NCBI GenBank assembly: GCA_016649475.1 | Contig: JAENXP010000218.1 | Location: 1-5,372, forward strand | DNA length: 5,372 nt | Direction of reading: 5' to 3' | Source of the DNA: Burkholderiales bacterium | GTDB taxonomy: Bacteria; Pseudomonadota; Gammaproteobacteria; Burkholderiales; SG8-39 | In this document: positions 1 to 5,349 of the stretch, piece by piece | Layout of the letters: each line of letters begins with the position of its first letter | Numbering within the stretch: the stretch's first letter is position 1 | Position numbers and translations under genes: made by a program | Notes under the pieces: generated by a model | What the model was told of the DNA's origin: nothing | Database searches by the model: none | The model's input: only the letters and a program-made list of their open reading frames with translations

Positions 1-600
1 CGCGGTTTCTGTCGTGATGCCTAGCAACTCCCCCATCTCCTCCCGGCTTAGCGCCTGGCATACATGGTCGTCAGAGGTCTCCAGCAGATAGAGCAGGAGC
101 CTGGCAACCCGCGCGTGTGCCGTCCCGGTCGACAGTTCGGTCAGGAAGGTATCGGCCTCCTCGACCGCCGACTGCCATTGGTGGAACAGTTTGAGTTCCA
201 GTCCCTCGATGCGGTGTATCTCGTGGGACACCAGGTCCACCGGCACGCGGCAGGCGTCGAACACCGTCATTGCCTTCGCCGTGTGTCCGTGATACTTGCG
301 TATGATGAGTCCGAGGCCGACCACGTCGCCCGGGCGCGCCAGCCGCACGATGCGAACCGACCCGCTGCGCGCGTATTTCATCAGTTTCACCAGGCCGGAG
401 CGGATGATGAAAATGTCATGTCCGGTGTCTCCCGCGGAAAACAGCACAGACCCCGCGGGTCCGCGCAAGTGCCGCAAGCGTTCATGCAGGCGCCTGCGAT
501 CCGTTTCTGTCAGGCCGGAGAACAGTCCGATATCTCTCGCGGGACACAGGATGCATTCCGTCGGTGTCATCGGTGATTCGGAGAGTTTGATGCCCGTCAT
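1..600 (-). CDS. Crp/Fnr-family transcriptional regulator, C-terminus cut by window edge
   Basis: Reading from ATG at 600, 200 residues are visible before the window ends; the usual family length is about 230-250, so only the tail of the DNA-binding domain is missing. The N-terminal part is a cyclic-nucleotide-binding-like beta roll (about residues 35-125, with GDTGHDIFIIRSGLVKL and RPGDVVGLG), followed by a long dimerisation helix (about 127-160) and the start of a winged helix-turn-helix (LSREEMGELLGITTETA, 184-200). The visible recognition-helix residues TTE match FNR (V-E) better than CRP (R-E), suggesting TTGA-type sites. Cysteines C16, C19 and C117 fall where FNR has cluster ligands C20, C23 and C122; no equivalent of the FNR C29 ligand is present. 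An in-frame TGA 15 codons upstream limits the start; ATG at 570 (M11) is an alternative. It probably responds to redox, O2 or NO (inference). It lies 212 bases downstream of the response regulator gene on the same strand. Confidence 0.9.
   Translation of the reverse strand, partial: MTGIKLSESPMTPTECILCPARDIGLFSGLTETDRRRLHERLRHLRGPAGSVLFSAGDTGHDIFIIRSGLVKLMKYARSGSVRIVRLARPGDVVGLGLIIRKYHGHTAKAMTVFDACRVPVDLVSHEIHRIEGLELKLFHQWQSAVEEADTFLTELSTGTAHARVARLLLYLLETSDDHVCQALSREEMGELLGITTETA
587..600. promoter_or_regulatory. Weak FNR/FixK-box-like site over the crp/fnr start codon
   Basis: TTGATGCCCGTCAT matches the FNR-type pattern TTGAY-N4-RTCAA at all but the last base. It overlaps codons 1-5 of the Crp/Fnr-type gene read on the other strand. 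If functional it would suit autorepression, or would lie just upstream if the gene starts at 570. A one-mismatch match inside coding sequence can easily be chance, and confidence is low. Confidence 0.2.
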
Positions 601-812
601 CGTCCGCCCCGTCTGGCGTACCTGATCGTGTTTCGCCGTAAGTCAAGAATACTCACTCGATCGTCGCTGCTACGAGGAGATACGCTGCGCAGTAGAGTCA
701 GTCCCCGGATCAATTCGCAGACTTCCTCGAAAAACACCCGCTCCGCAAAAATGCATTCCGATTTCCTCATGTTATCCGTGGAGATTGGCAGCAGCGAACT
801 CGTTGGCTTCGG
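601..812. other. Intergenic region between response regulator and Crp/Fnr gene
   Basis: These 212 bases separate the response regulator stop from the Crp/Fnr start. On the minus strand there is a TTGACT (-35-like) at about 639-644 with no convincing -10 at 16-18 bases. No strong rho-independent terminator (stem plus T-run) is visible. A 57-codon open frame (597-770, minus) crosses it and ends in an ATGA overlap with the Crp/Fnr start; it has no Shine-Dalgarno sequence and no recognisable product. Confidence 0.5.
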
Positions 813-1460
813 CTATGGCTGGGCTTGCGAGGTCGCCGTCGGTTCGGCATTTTCGGGGAAAAGACCACAGCGGCGCGAGGTCTTTGCCATGTCGTAAACC
901 GAACTTGTCTCCATCTTCCGCAAAACGCGGCGGCGATGGATTTCGACCGTGCGGTGGCTGATGTGCAGGCGCCGCGCGATGTCCTTGTTGCTGTGGCCAT
1001 CGATGACCAGGGCCATGACCTCGCGCTCGCGCGCCGTCAAGGTAGCGAAGCGATCCTTGATTTCGTGGCAGGCCGCGGCTTTCAACCGGCGCTGGCAATC
1101 GATGGCCAGCGCCGCCCGCAGGCGTTCCAGCAGCACGTCATTTTCCGGCGGCTTTTCCAGAAAATCCACGGCGCCCGCTTTTAGCGCCCGAACCGAACTT
1201 GAAATGTCGCCGTTTCCGGTCAGGAAAATGATGGGAACGTGGATATCCTTCGCGAGCAACTGCTCCTGCAAATCCGTGCCGCTCATACCCGGCAGTTGCA
1301 GATCGAGTAACAGGCAGCCGGGTTGATCTGGGCTGTAGCGCTCAACGAACTCCTCGGCCGTGGCAAACTCGGTCACACGAAATGCGTGCGCTTCGAGCAT
1401 CTCCTTGAGTCCGTCGCGCACGGCAACATCTTCATCGACCACAAATACTGAGGGTTGCAT
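813..1460 (-). CDS. FixJ/NarL-type response regulator (REC + LuxR HTH)
   Basis: This is a 215-residue cytoplasmic transcription factor activated by aspartyl phosphorylation. The receiver domain (about 3-118) has the acidic pocket D9/E10/D11, the phospho-acceptor D53 (LLLDLQLPGMSG), T81 (IIFLTGNGD) and K103 (FLEKP), so all key residues are present. The LuxR/GerE helix-turn-helix (about 140-185) reads LTAREREVMALVIDGHSNKDIARRL and SHRTVEIHRRRVLRKM. The sequence closely follows FixJ (LTGNGD/KAGAVDFLEKP, RTVEIHR), hence FixJ subfamily. The frame stays open up to an ATG at 1574, but residues from there to M at 1460 resemble no part of a receiver domain and lie in the regulatory region, so 1460 is preferred; its Shine-Dalgarno sequence is weak (AGCAGGCG). 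The histidine kinase gene ends 185 bases upstream on the same strand and is the likely partner. It has about 20 extra C-terminal residues beyond the HTH, of no evident function. Confidence 0.93.
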   Translation of the reverse strand: MQPSVFVVDEDVAVRDGLKEMLEAHAFRVTEFATAEEFVERYSPDQPGCLLLDLQLPGMSGTDLQEQLLAKDIHVPIIFLTGNGDISSSVRALKAGAVDFLEKPPENDVLLERLRAALAIDCQRRLKAAACHEIKDRFATLTAREREVMALVIDGHSNKDIARRLHISHRTVEIHRRRVLRKMETSSVYDMAKTSRRCGLFPENAEPTATSQAQP

Positions 1461-1506
1461 CGTTTCGCCTGCTGCGGCCAACGGCCAATTGTTCCCGGTA
1501 AAAGAG

Positions 1507-1512
1507 GTTATC
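1507..1512 (-). promoter_or_regulatory. Candidate -10 element of the response regulator promoter
   Basis: On the minus strand GATAAC is a fair -10 hexamer (4 of 6 matches to TATAAT). It would place the transcription start near 1499-1501, giving a leader of about 40 bases. The FNR/FixK-like site centred at 1540.5 then sits near -41, the class II activator position. No good -35 hexamer is at the right distance, as expected for an activator-dependent promoter. Inference from spacing only. Confidence 0.35.
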
Positions 1513-1533
1513 GCGAAATGGGGGCCGTCGATG

Positions 1534-1547
1534 TTGACGAATATCAC
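1534..1547. promoter_or_regulatory. FNR/FixK-type box, proximal copy
   Basis: TTGACGAATATCAC (GTGATATTCGTCAA on the minus strand) matches TTGA-N6-TCAA with one mismatch. It lies 74-87 bases upstream of the response regulator ATG and differs from the distal box at two positions only. Its centre is about 41 bp upstream of the start predicted from the -10-like GATAAC. Confidence 0.45.
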
Positions 1548-1567
1548 AAACCGGGTGGCACAGGAGG

Positions 1568-1581
1568 TTGACAAATATCAA
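1568..1581. promoter_or_regulatory. FNR/FixK-type box, distal copy
   Basis: TTGACAAATATCAA matches the FNR/FixK/Anr pattern TTGA-N6-TCAA at all eight fixed positions; read on the minus strand it is TTGAT-ATTT-GTCAA, one base from the classical FNR box TTGAT-N4-ATCAA. It is centred 34 bp (about three helix turns) upstream of the proximal copy, so both sites face roughly the same side of DNA. It lies in the gap between the kinase stop and response regulator start. Confidence 0.55.
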
Positions 1582-1645
1582 GAGCGGTGCCGAAGGGCGC
1601 CGGTCACTGGACCGCAATCACGGAGCCGCTGGGCGCGGCCCGCGC

Positions 1646-2797
1646 TCAACTCCAGAAGGGCACGCTGAAATGAAAAACAGCGCCGCCCGACCGGGCCTGC
1701 TCGGCCCAAAGTCTGCCGCCATGGGCTTCGGCGATCGAGCGGGCGATCATCAGGCCGATACCCAGCCCGCCCGCCTTGGTCGTAAAGAACGGCTCGAACA
1801 TCCGCCGCGCTATCTCGGTGTCCAGCCCCGGGCCACTGTCCTCTATGCTGACCTGCACCACCCCGGAGGGATCGCGTTGCGTGCGTATCGTGATCGAGCC
1901 GCTCTTAGACCCGGAGGCGGAAATCGAATCTATGGCGTTGTTCAACAGGTTGACCAGCAACTGCTCGATCTGCACGACGCGTCCCTTCACCGGCGGCAAT
2001 CCTTTTTCCGTCCGTGTCTCGATACGCACACCTCGAGCCCGCGCCTGCGGTCCGACCAGATTCAATGCGGCCGCAACCACCGACTCCATCTCGAAGCGCT
2101 CGGAATCGGCCTGGCGTTTCAGGATAAAGCCGCGCAGTTCGCGTATGAGTTTCGCAGCGCGGTGCGCTTCCACTACGGCGCGGCCGAGGTTGCGATTCTG
2201 CTTTTCCGGGTTGGGCCGCTCGGAGCGCAGCTCCTGCAGGCTCGCTTCGCAGTAGCTCACCACAGCTGCAAGCGGCTGCCCCAGTTCGTGCGCCATCGCG
2301 GCCGCCAGCCCCCCGGCGCTGTGCAGGCGGTACATGTGCAGCAGTTCCTGCTGCCGCTGCTCGGCGACTTCCCGGGCGTGATGTTCGTTGGCTACATCGA
2401 TGCCCGCGCAGATCACTTGTCTGGTCGCGCCCTTCGCGTCCCGGCATCCGAACAGGCTCCACAATATGGACCGGCGTGTCCCGTCGCCAGGGTTGAGCAG
2501 CGCTTCGATGCTGACATCTCCTTTTCCGGACAGCGCCTGATCCAGCAGGCCGGCGAATTTGTCGGGATCTTCCGCCGGCATGAGAATAGTTCCCGCGGAC
2601 TTGCCGGAGATTTCTTCAAGGCCGTAGTCGCAGGCGGCTTCGAACGCTTCGTTCCAGCGCAATACGTGACCTTTGGCATCGAGCACGACGACGAGCGCGC
2701 CGCGCACAGGGACTGGTTTTTTCCCTTTGGGGGCAGGTCGCGGGGGCTTGCCCGGGCTCGCTTTCCTGGGCGGACTTCGTTTCCTTGGGGCAATCAT
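1646..2797 (-). CDS. Soluble PAS-domain sensor histidine kinase (FixL/NtrB-like)
   Basis: This 383-residue protein autophosphorylates on histidine and probably passes phosphate to the FixJ-type regulator encoded next. The order is: a Lys/Arg/Pro-rich N-terminal tail (1-32), one PAS domain (about 33-137, ending in the typical GIDVANEHH), a short coiled coil (about 138-158), a dimerisation/phosphoacceptor helix with H170 in AAAMAHELGQPLAAVVSY, and a catalytic ATPase domain (about 235-383) with N-box NLLNNAIDSI (N287), DSGPGL (D320), and FFTTKAGGLGIGL (339-349). No transmembrane segment or signal peptide is seen, so it should sense a cytoplasmic signal. The FixL proximal heme histidine is absent: no His occurs between 45 and 138, so heme-based O2 sensing as in FixL is unlikely. 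ATG at 2797 is the first start after an in-frame TGA a few codons upstream, with a weak GAGAG site 6 bases before it. The SDR gene ends 127 bases upstream. Confidence 0.93.
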   Translation of the reverse strand: MIAPRKRSPPRKASPGKPPRPAPKGKKPVPVRGALVVVLDAKGHVLRWNEAFEAACDYGLEEISGKSAGTILMPAEDPDKFAGLLDQALSGKGDVSIEALLNPGDGTRRSILWSLFGCRDAKGATRQVICAGIDVANEHHAREVAEQRQQELLHMYRLHSAGGLAAAMAHELGQPLAAVVSYCEASLQELRSERPNPEKQNRNLGRAVVEAHRAAKLIRELRGFILKRQADSERFEMESVVAAALNLVGPQARARGVRIETRTEKGLPPVKGRVVQIEQLLVNLLNNAIDSISASGSKSGSITIRTQRDPSGVVQVSIEDSGPGLDTEIARRMFEPFFTTKAGGLGIGLMIARSIAEAHGGRLWAEQARSGGAVFHFSVPFWS

Positions 2798-2866
2798 TTT
2801 GTGCTCTCAGCAGTTGCATCTGCGCGCCGACGCTCGTCCCGCCTGATTTCGCCTTCCCCGCCTATC

Positions 2867-2892
2867 GGTTGCCGGATGTTGTGCCGGCAACC
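2867..2892. terminator. Perfect 9-bp hairpin after the SDR gene
   Basis: GGTTGCCGG and CCGGCAACC form a perfect 9-bp stem with an 8-base loop, starting about 32 bases past the SDR stop. No T-run follows on either strand, so it is not a canonical intrinsic terminator. It may stabilise the 3' end, assist Rho-dependent ending, or serve as a protein site before the kinase gene. Confidence 0.4.
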
Positions 2893-2924
2893 ATCAGATC
2901 CTTCGACGACGCCAGCGCCGGCAA

Positions 2925-3704
2925 TCAATAGGTGCCGGGGTAGGAACCGCCGTCTATGAGGAAATTCTGTCCGGTGACATAGCCGGCCTGCGCGCTGCAC
3001 AGGTAGGCGCAGGCATCGCCGAACTCCGCCGGATCGCCGAAGCGGCCGGCCGGGCACTGGCCCATGCGCTCCTTGCGTATCACTTCGACGTCGACGCCGC
3101 GGGTTTTGGCTTGCGCCGTCAAAGTGGTGCGGATGCGGTCGGTGTCGAACGAACCGGGCAGCAGGTTGTTGATGGTGACATTGTGCGCCACGGTCTTGCG
3201 GGCGATGCCGGCAACGAAGCCGGTGAGGCCGGAACGCGCGCCATTGGACAGGCCGAGTATTTCAATCGGCGCTTTCACCGAGCTGGAGGTGATGTTGACG
3301 ATGCGGCCGAATTTGCGCGAGATCATGCCGTCCACCGTGGCCCTGATCAATTCGATCGGCGTGAGCATGTTTGCATCCAGCGCCGCGATCCAGGTGTCGC
3401 GCGTCCAGTTGCGGAAATCCCCCGGCGGCGGCCCGCCGGCGTTGTTGACCAGGATGTCCGGATCGGGGCAGGCGGCGAGTGTCAGCTTGCGCCCCGCCTC
3501 GGTAGTGATATCGCAGGCGACCGCCGTCACTTTCACTCCGGTGGCAGCGCGGATCTCCTCCGCGGTCTTCTCCAGCGCCTCTTTGCCGCGGGCCGTGATA
3601 ACCAGGTTCACGCCCTCGCGCGCGAGCGAAAAGGCGCAGCCGCGTCCCAGGCCCTTGCTCGAGGCGCATACGATTGCTGTCTTGCCTTTGATGCCGAAAT
3701 CCAT
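2925..3704 (-). CDS. SDR-family oxidoreductase with noncanonical catalytic residues
   Basis: A 259-residue short-chain dehydrogenase/reductase fold of typical length (about 250). It shows the dinucleotide-binding glycine motif in variant form (ASSKGLGRG, 14-22, with S in place of T/G), D65 of the adenine-binding CDIT, NNAGG (87-91), and the tetrad asparagine N112. The catalytic serine region is ITSSS (138-142). Where FabG has Tyr 13 and Lys 17 residues after the Ser, this protein has S153 and R157 (GLSNGARSGLTGF), so the YxxxK motif is missing. The C-terminus has PGSFDTDR (183-190) and the usual GQNFLIDGG. This fits the FabG-like subgroup described as lacking the perfect cofactor motif and tetrad (I recall cd05344, BKR_like_SDR_like; not checked). 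Substrate unknown; conventional ketoreductase chemistry is doubtful. The start is supported by AGGAG 6 bases upstream. Gaps of 130 and 127 bases on its two sides suggest its own promoter. Confidence 0.9.
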   Translation of the reverse strand: MDFGIKGKTAIVCASSKGLGRGCAFSLAREGVNLVITARGKEALEKTAEEIRAATGVKVTAVACDITTEAGRKLTLAACPDPDILVNNAGGPPPGDFRNWTRDTWIAALDANMLTPIELIRATVDGMISRKFGRIVNITSSSVKAPIEILGLSNGARSGLTGFVAGIARKTVAHNVTINNLLPGSFDTDRIRTTLTAQAKTRGVDVEVIRKERMGQCPAGRFGDPAEFGDACAYLCSAQAGYVTGQNFLIDGGSYPGTY

Positions 3705-3710
3705 GTTTGT

Positions 3711-3715
3711 CTCCT
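3711..3715 (-). promoter_or_regulatory. Ribosome binding site of the SDR gene
   Basis: AGGAG on the minus strand lies 6 bases before the ATG at 3704. It is the clearest Shine-Dalgarno sequence in the window and fixes the SDR start. Confidence 0.8.
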
Positions 3716-3743
3716 GATGGCGATTTGCAGATTGAGCAGATGT

Positions 3744-3756
3744 ATTCCCTGGGAAT
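3744..3756. repeat. Palindrome ATTCCC-T-GGGAAT upstream of the SDR gene
   Basis: A perfect inverted repeat with 6-bp arms and a single central base, 40 bases upstream of the SDR start codon. It directly abuts the longer palindrome at 3757-3782. The symmetry and location suggest an operator for a dimeric regulator. Confidence 0.45.
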
Positions 3757-3782
3757 CCGCCGAAAAATGCATTTTGCGGCGG
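3757..3782. repeat. 26-bp near-perfect palindrome between transporter and SDR genes
   Basis: Outer arms CCGCCG/CGGCGG enclose the perfect AT-rich palindrome AAAATGCATTTT; 12 of 13 base pairs are symmetric. It lies 52-77 bases downstream of the transporter stop and 53-78 bases upstream of the SDR start. No T-run follows on the minus strand, so an operator or promoter-region element is more likely than an intrinsic terminator, though a hairpin could form. Confidence 0.5.
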
Positions 3783-3834
3783 GGCGATTCAGCGGTGCAT
3801 GAGGCAGAAAAATCTCAGGTGCCGAAACGGATCC

Positions 3835-4740
3835 TCAGGCTCTGGGCTTTATTGTAACCAGCATTACGCCGCCGAGCACCAGTACCGCGCCGACGATCTG
3901 CAGCGCCGTCATGCGCTCTTCCAGTCCGAGCCAGCCGAGAAAGATCGTGGTCACGGGCCCGGCTGCGCCGATGATCGCGACATGGTTCGCACCGATGCGC
4001 CTGAGCGCTTCGGAGGTCATGAACACCGGCAGCACCGTACACAGTACGCCCATGGCGGCGGCCAGGCCGTACACCTGCGGCGGCAGGTCCAGCGCCGACA
4101 GCGGTCGCAACAGCAGGAACTGGGCGATGCACAGCAGGCTGGCGACACTGGTTGCATACGCGGTGAATCGTATCGAGCCGATGCGGCGCACCACCTGGCT
4201 GCTGGTGACCAGATACACGGCATAACTGACCGCGCTGCCGAACACCAGCAGCGCGCCCAGCAGCAGGTTGCGATTATCGCCGCCGAAGGCGCGCGACAGC
4301 ACCAGCGCCAGCCCGGCGTAGGAAACGATCAGCGCGACCACCTCGCGCGCACTTACGCGCTTGCCCAGGAACAGCGCCGACAGCAGCACGGTGATGGTCG
4401 GATAGAGGAACAGCATCAACCGTCCCACGCCTGCGCTGATGTACTGCAGCCCGAGAAAATCGAGGAAGCTCGCGAGGTAATAGCCGAGGAAGCCGAGAAA
4501 CATCACGGTCCAAAGGTCACGGCGGGTCAGCGGCTCGGGCTTGACTGCGCTGTCGCGCTGCAGCCACAGCGCGGCGGCGACGAAAAACGGGAGCGAGAAC
4601 ACCATGCGCAAAGCGAGCAGCGTGACCGGATCGGTGACGTAGGCATAGGCGAGCTTGATCAGGATCGGCCGGAAAGAAAAAGACACCACGCCGGCCAGCG
4701 CCAGGGCAATGCCCCAGGCGCGATAGGAGGAGGCAGTCAC
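3835..4740 (-). CDS. EamA/DMT-superfamily inner-membrane transporter
   Basis: A 301-residue integral membrane protein, the usual length for the 10-TM drug/metabolite transporter superfamily, with two tandem EamA repeats. Hydrophobic segments are at about 8-28, 40-60, 76-96, 104-124, 131-150, 159-180, 193-213, 222-243, 249-270 and 276-297. Typical features include an arginine-marked TM1/TM2 region (LLALRMVFSLPFF), the repeat-1 end FLYPTITVLLSALFLGKRVS, and the matching repeat-2 end IGAAGPVTTIFLGWLGLEERMTALQIVGAVLVLGGVML. Proteins of this family export or exchange amino acids, nucleobases or other metabolites; the substrate cannot be told from sequence. The start is GTG at 4740 with no evident Shine-Dalgarno sequence, and no other start fits in the 52-base gap to the upstream ATPase gene, so translation may depend on the preceding gene. 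Confidence 0.92.
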   Translation of the reverse strand: MTASSYRAWGIALALAGVVSFSFRPILIKLAYAYVTDPVTLLALRMVFSLPFFVAAALWLQRDSAVKPEPLTRRDLWTVMFLGFLGYYLASFLDFLGLQYISAGVGRLMLFLYPTITVLLSALFLGKRVSAREVVALIVSYAGLALVLSRAFGGDNRNLLLGALLVFGSAVSYAVYLVTSSQVVRRIGSIRFTAYATSVASLLCIAQFLLLRPLSALDLPPQVYGLAAAMGVLCTVLPVFMTSEALRRIGANHVAIIGAAGPVTTIFLGWLGLEERMTALQIVGAVLVLGGVMLVTIKPRA

Positions 4741-4792
4741 CGAGCGCGTTTCGCGTGCAGGCGGCCGGCCGCGCGGGCGTTCCGCAGGCCGC

Positions 4793-5349
4793 TCATCGGC
4801 GTTTCGTGCCGCCGAACATGGAGCCCATGATGCCGCGAACTATTTGGCGTCCAAGCTGCGAGCCGATGGCGCGCGCCGCGCTTTTTGCCGCCGATTCCAG
4901 CGCGCCCTCGCGGCGGCCGCCGCGAGGGCCGGTGGTTCCCCCGAGGATGCCGCCCAGCGCATCCATGATTCCCCCTCCTGCAGCCGGTGCAGGACCGGCC
5001 ACAGGGGGCCCCTGCCGGGTATCGGCAGGCGCGCCCTGTAGCGCCTGCGCCCGTCCCTTGAGCTTCTCGTAGGCCGATTCGCGGTCCACAGTCTGTTCGT
5101 AGTGGCCGAAGATGACCGAACTCTCGATGACCGCCCTGCGCTCATCGGCGCTGATCGGTCCGATTCTGCTCGCCGGCGGCAGGATCAGCGCGCGCTCGAC
5201 CACCCACGGGCGGCCCTTCTCGTCGAGGAAGGAAACCAGGGCCTCGCCCACGCCGAGCTCGGTGATGACGGTTTCGACCTTGAGTTTCGGATTGGCGCGC
5301 ATGGTCTCGGCGGCGGCCCTTACCGCCTTCTGGTCGCGCGGGGTGTAGG
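4793..5349 (-). CDS. YjgR/HerA-like (DUF853) ATPase, C-terminal fragment
   Basis: The open frame runs through the ATG at 5302 up to the adapter junction, giving 184 residues of what is normally a protein of about 500; the N-terminal part with Walker A and B is lost. The match is to E. coli YjgR: YTPRDQKAVRAAAETMRANP, then VITELGVGEALVSFLDEKG, RALILPPASRIGPIS and VDRESAYEKL, all hallmarks of the DUF853 C-terminus. A Pro/Ala/Gly-rich linker (about 93-114 of the part after M5302) leads to a Gly/Arg-rich tail ending GGTKRR. The family is a HerA/FtsK-like NTPase of poorly known function. ATG 5302 is an internal methionine, not the true start. The EamA transporter follows after 52 bases. Confidence 0.93.

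Noticed and set aside
64..576. Plus-strand open frame of 170 codons at the left end
   Set aside because: It is the antisense of the Crp/Fnr-type gene, whose domain motifs are clear on the minus strand.
1476..1489. Tandem heptamer CGGCCAA x2 in the response regulator leader
   Set aside because: Two copies of a short GC-rich word are not distinguishable from chance.
1461..1574. Upstream in-frame extension of the response regulator to ATG at 1574
   Set aside because: The 38 added residues do not belong to a receiver domain, and the ATG lies inside the distal FNR/FixK-type box; M at 1460 starts the standard receiver fold.
1568..2959. Long plus-strand open frame (463 codons) opposite the histidine kinase
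   Set aside because: It is an antisense shadow typical of GC-rich DNA; it shows no family motifs, while the minus strand encodes a complete kinase with all catalytic boxes.
4761..4772. Perfect 12-bp palindrome GCGGCCGGCCGC between the ATPase and transporter genes
   Set aside because: It is all G and C with no T-run and no spacer; such palindromes arise easily in GC-rich DNA, so no terminator or operator is claimed.
4737..4796. A 19-codon minus-strand frame linking the ATPase stop (ATGA) to the transporter GTG start (GTGA)
   Set aside because: It has no Shine-Dalgarno sequence or recognisable peptide and is very short; it might aid reinitiation, but chance overlap is the simpler reading.
3799..4830. 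Plus-strand open frame of 343 codons rich in Gln, His and Arg
   Set aside because: It is opposite the EamA transporter; its composition is the mirror of a hydrophobic membrane protein and no domain is recognisable.
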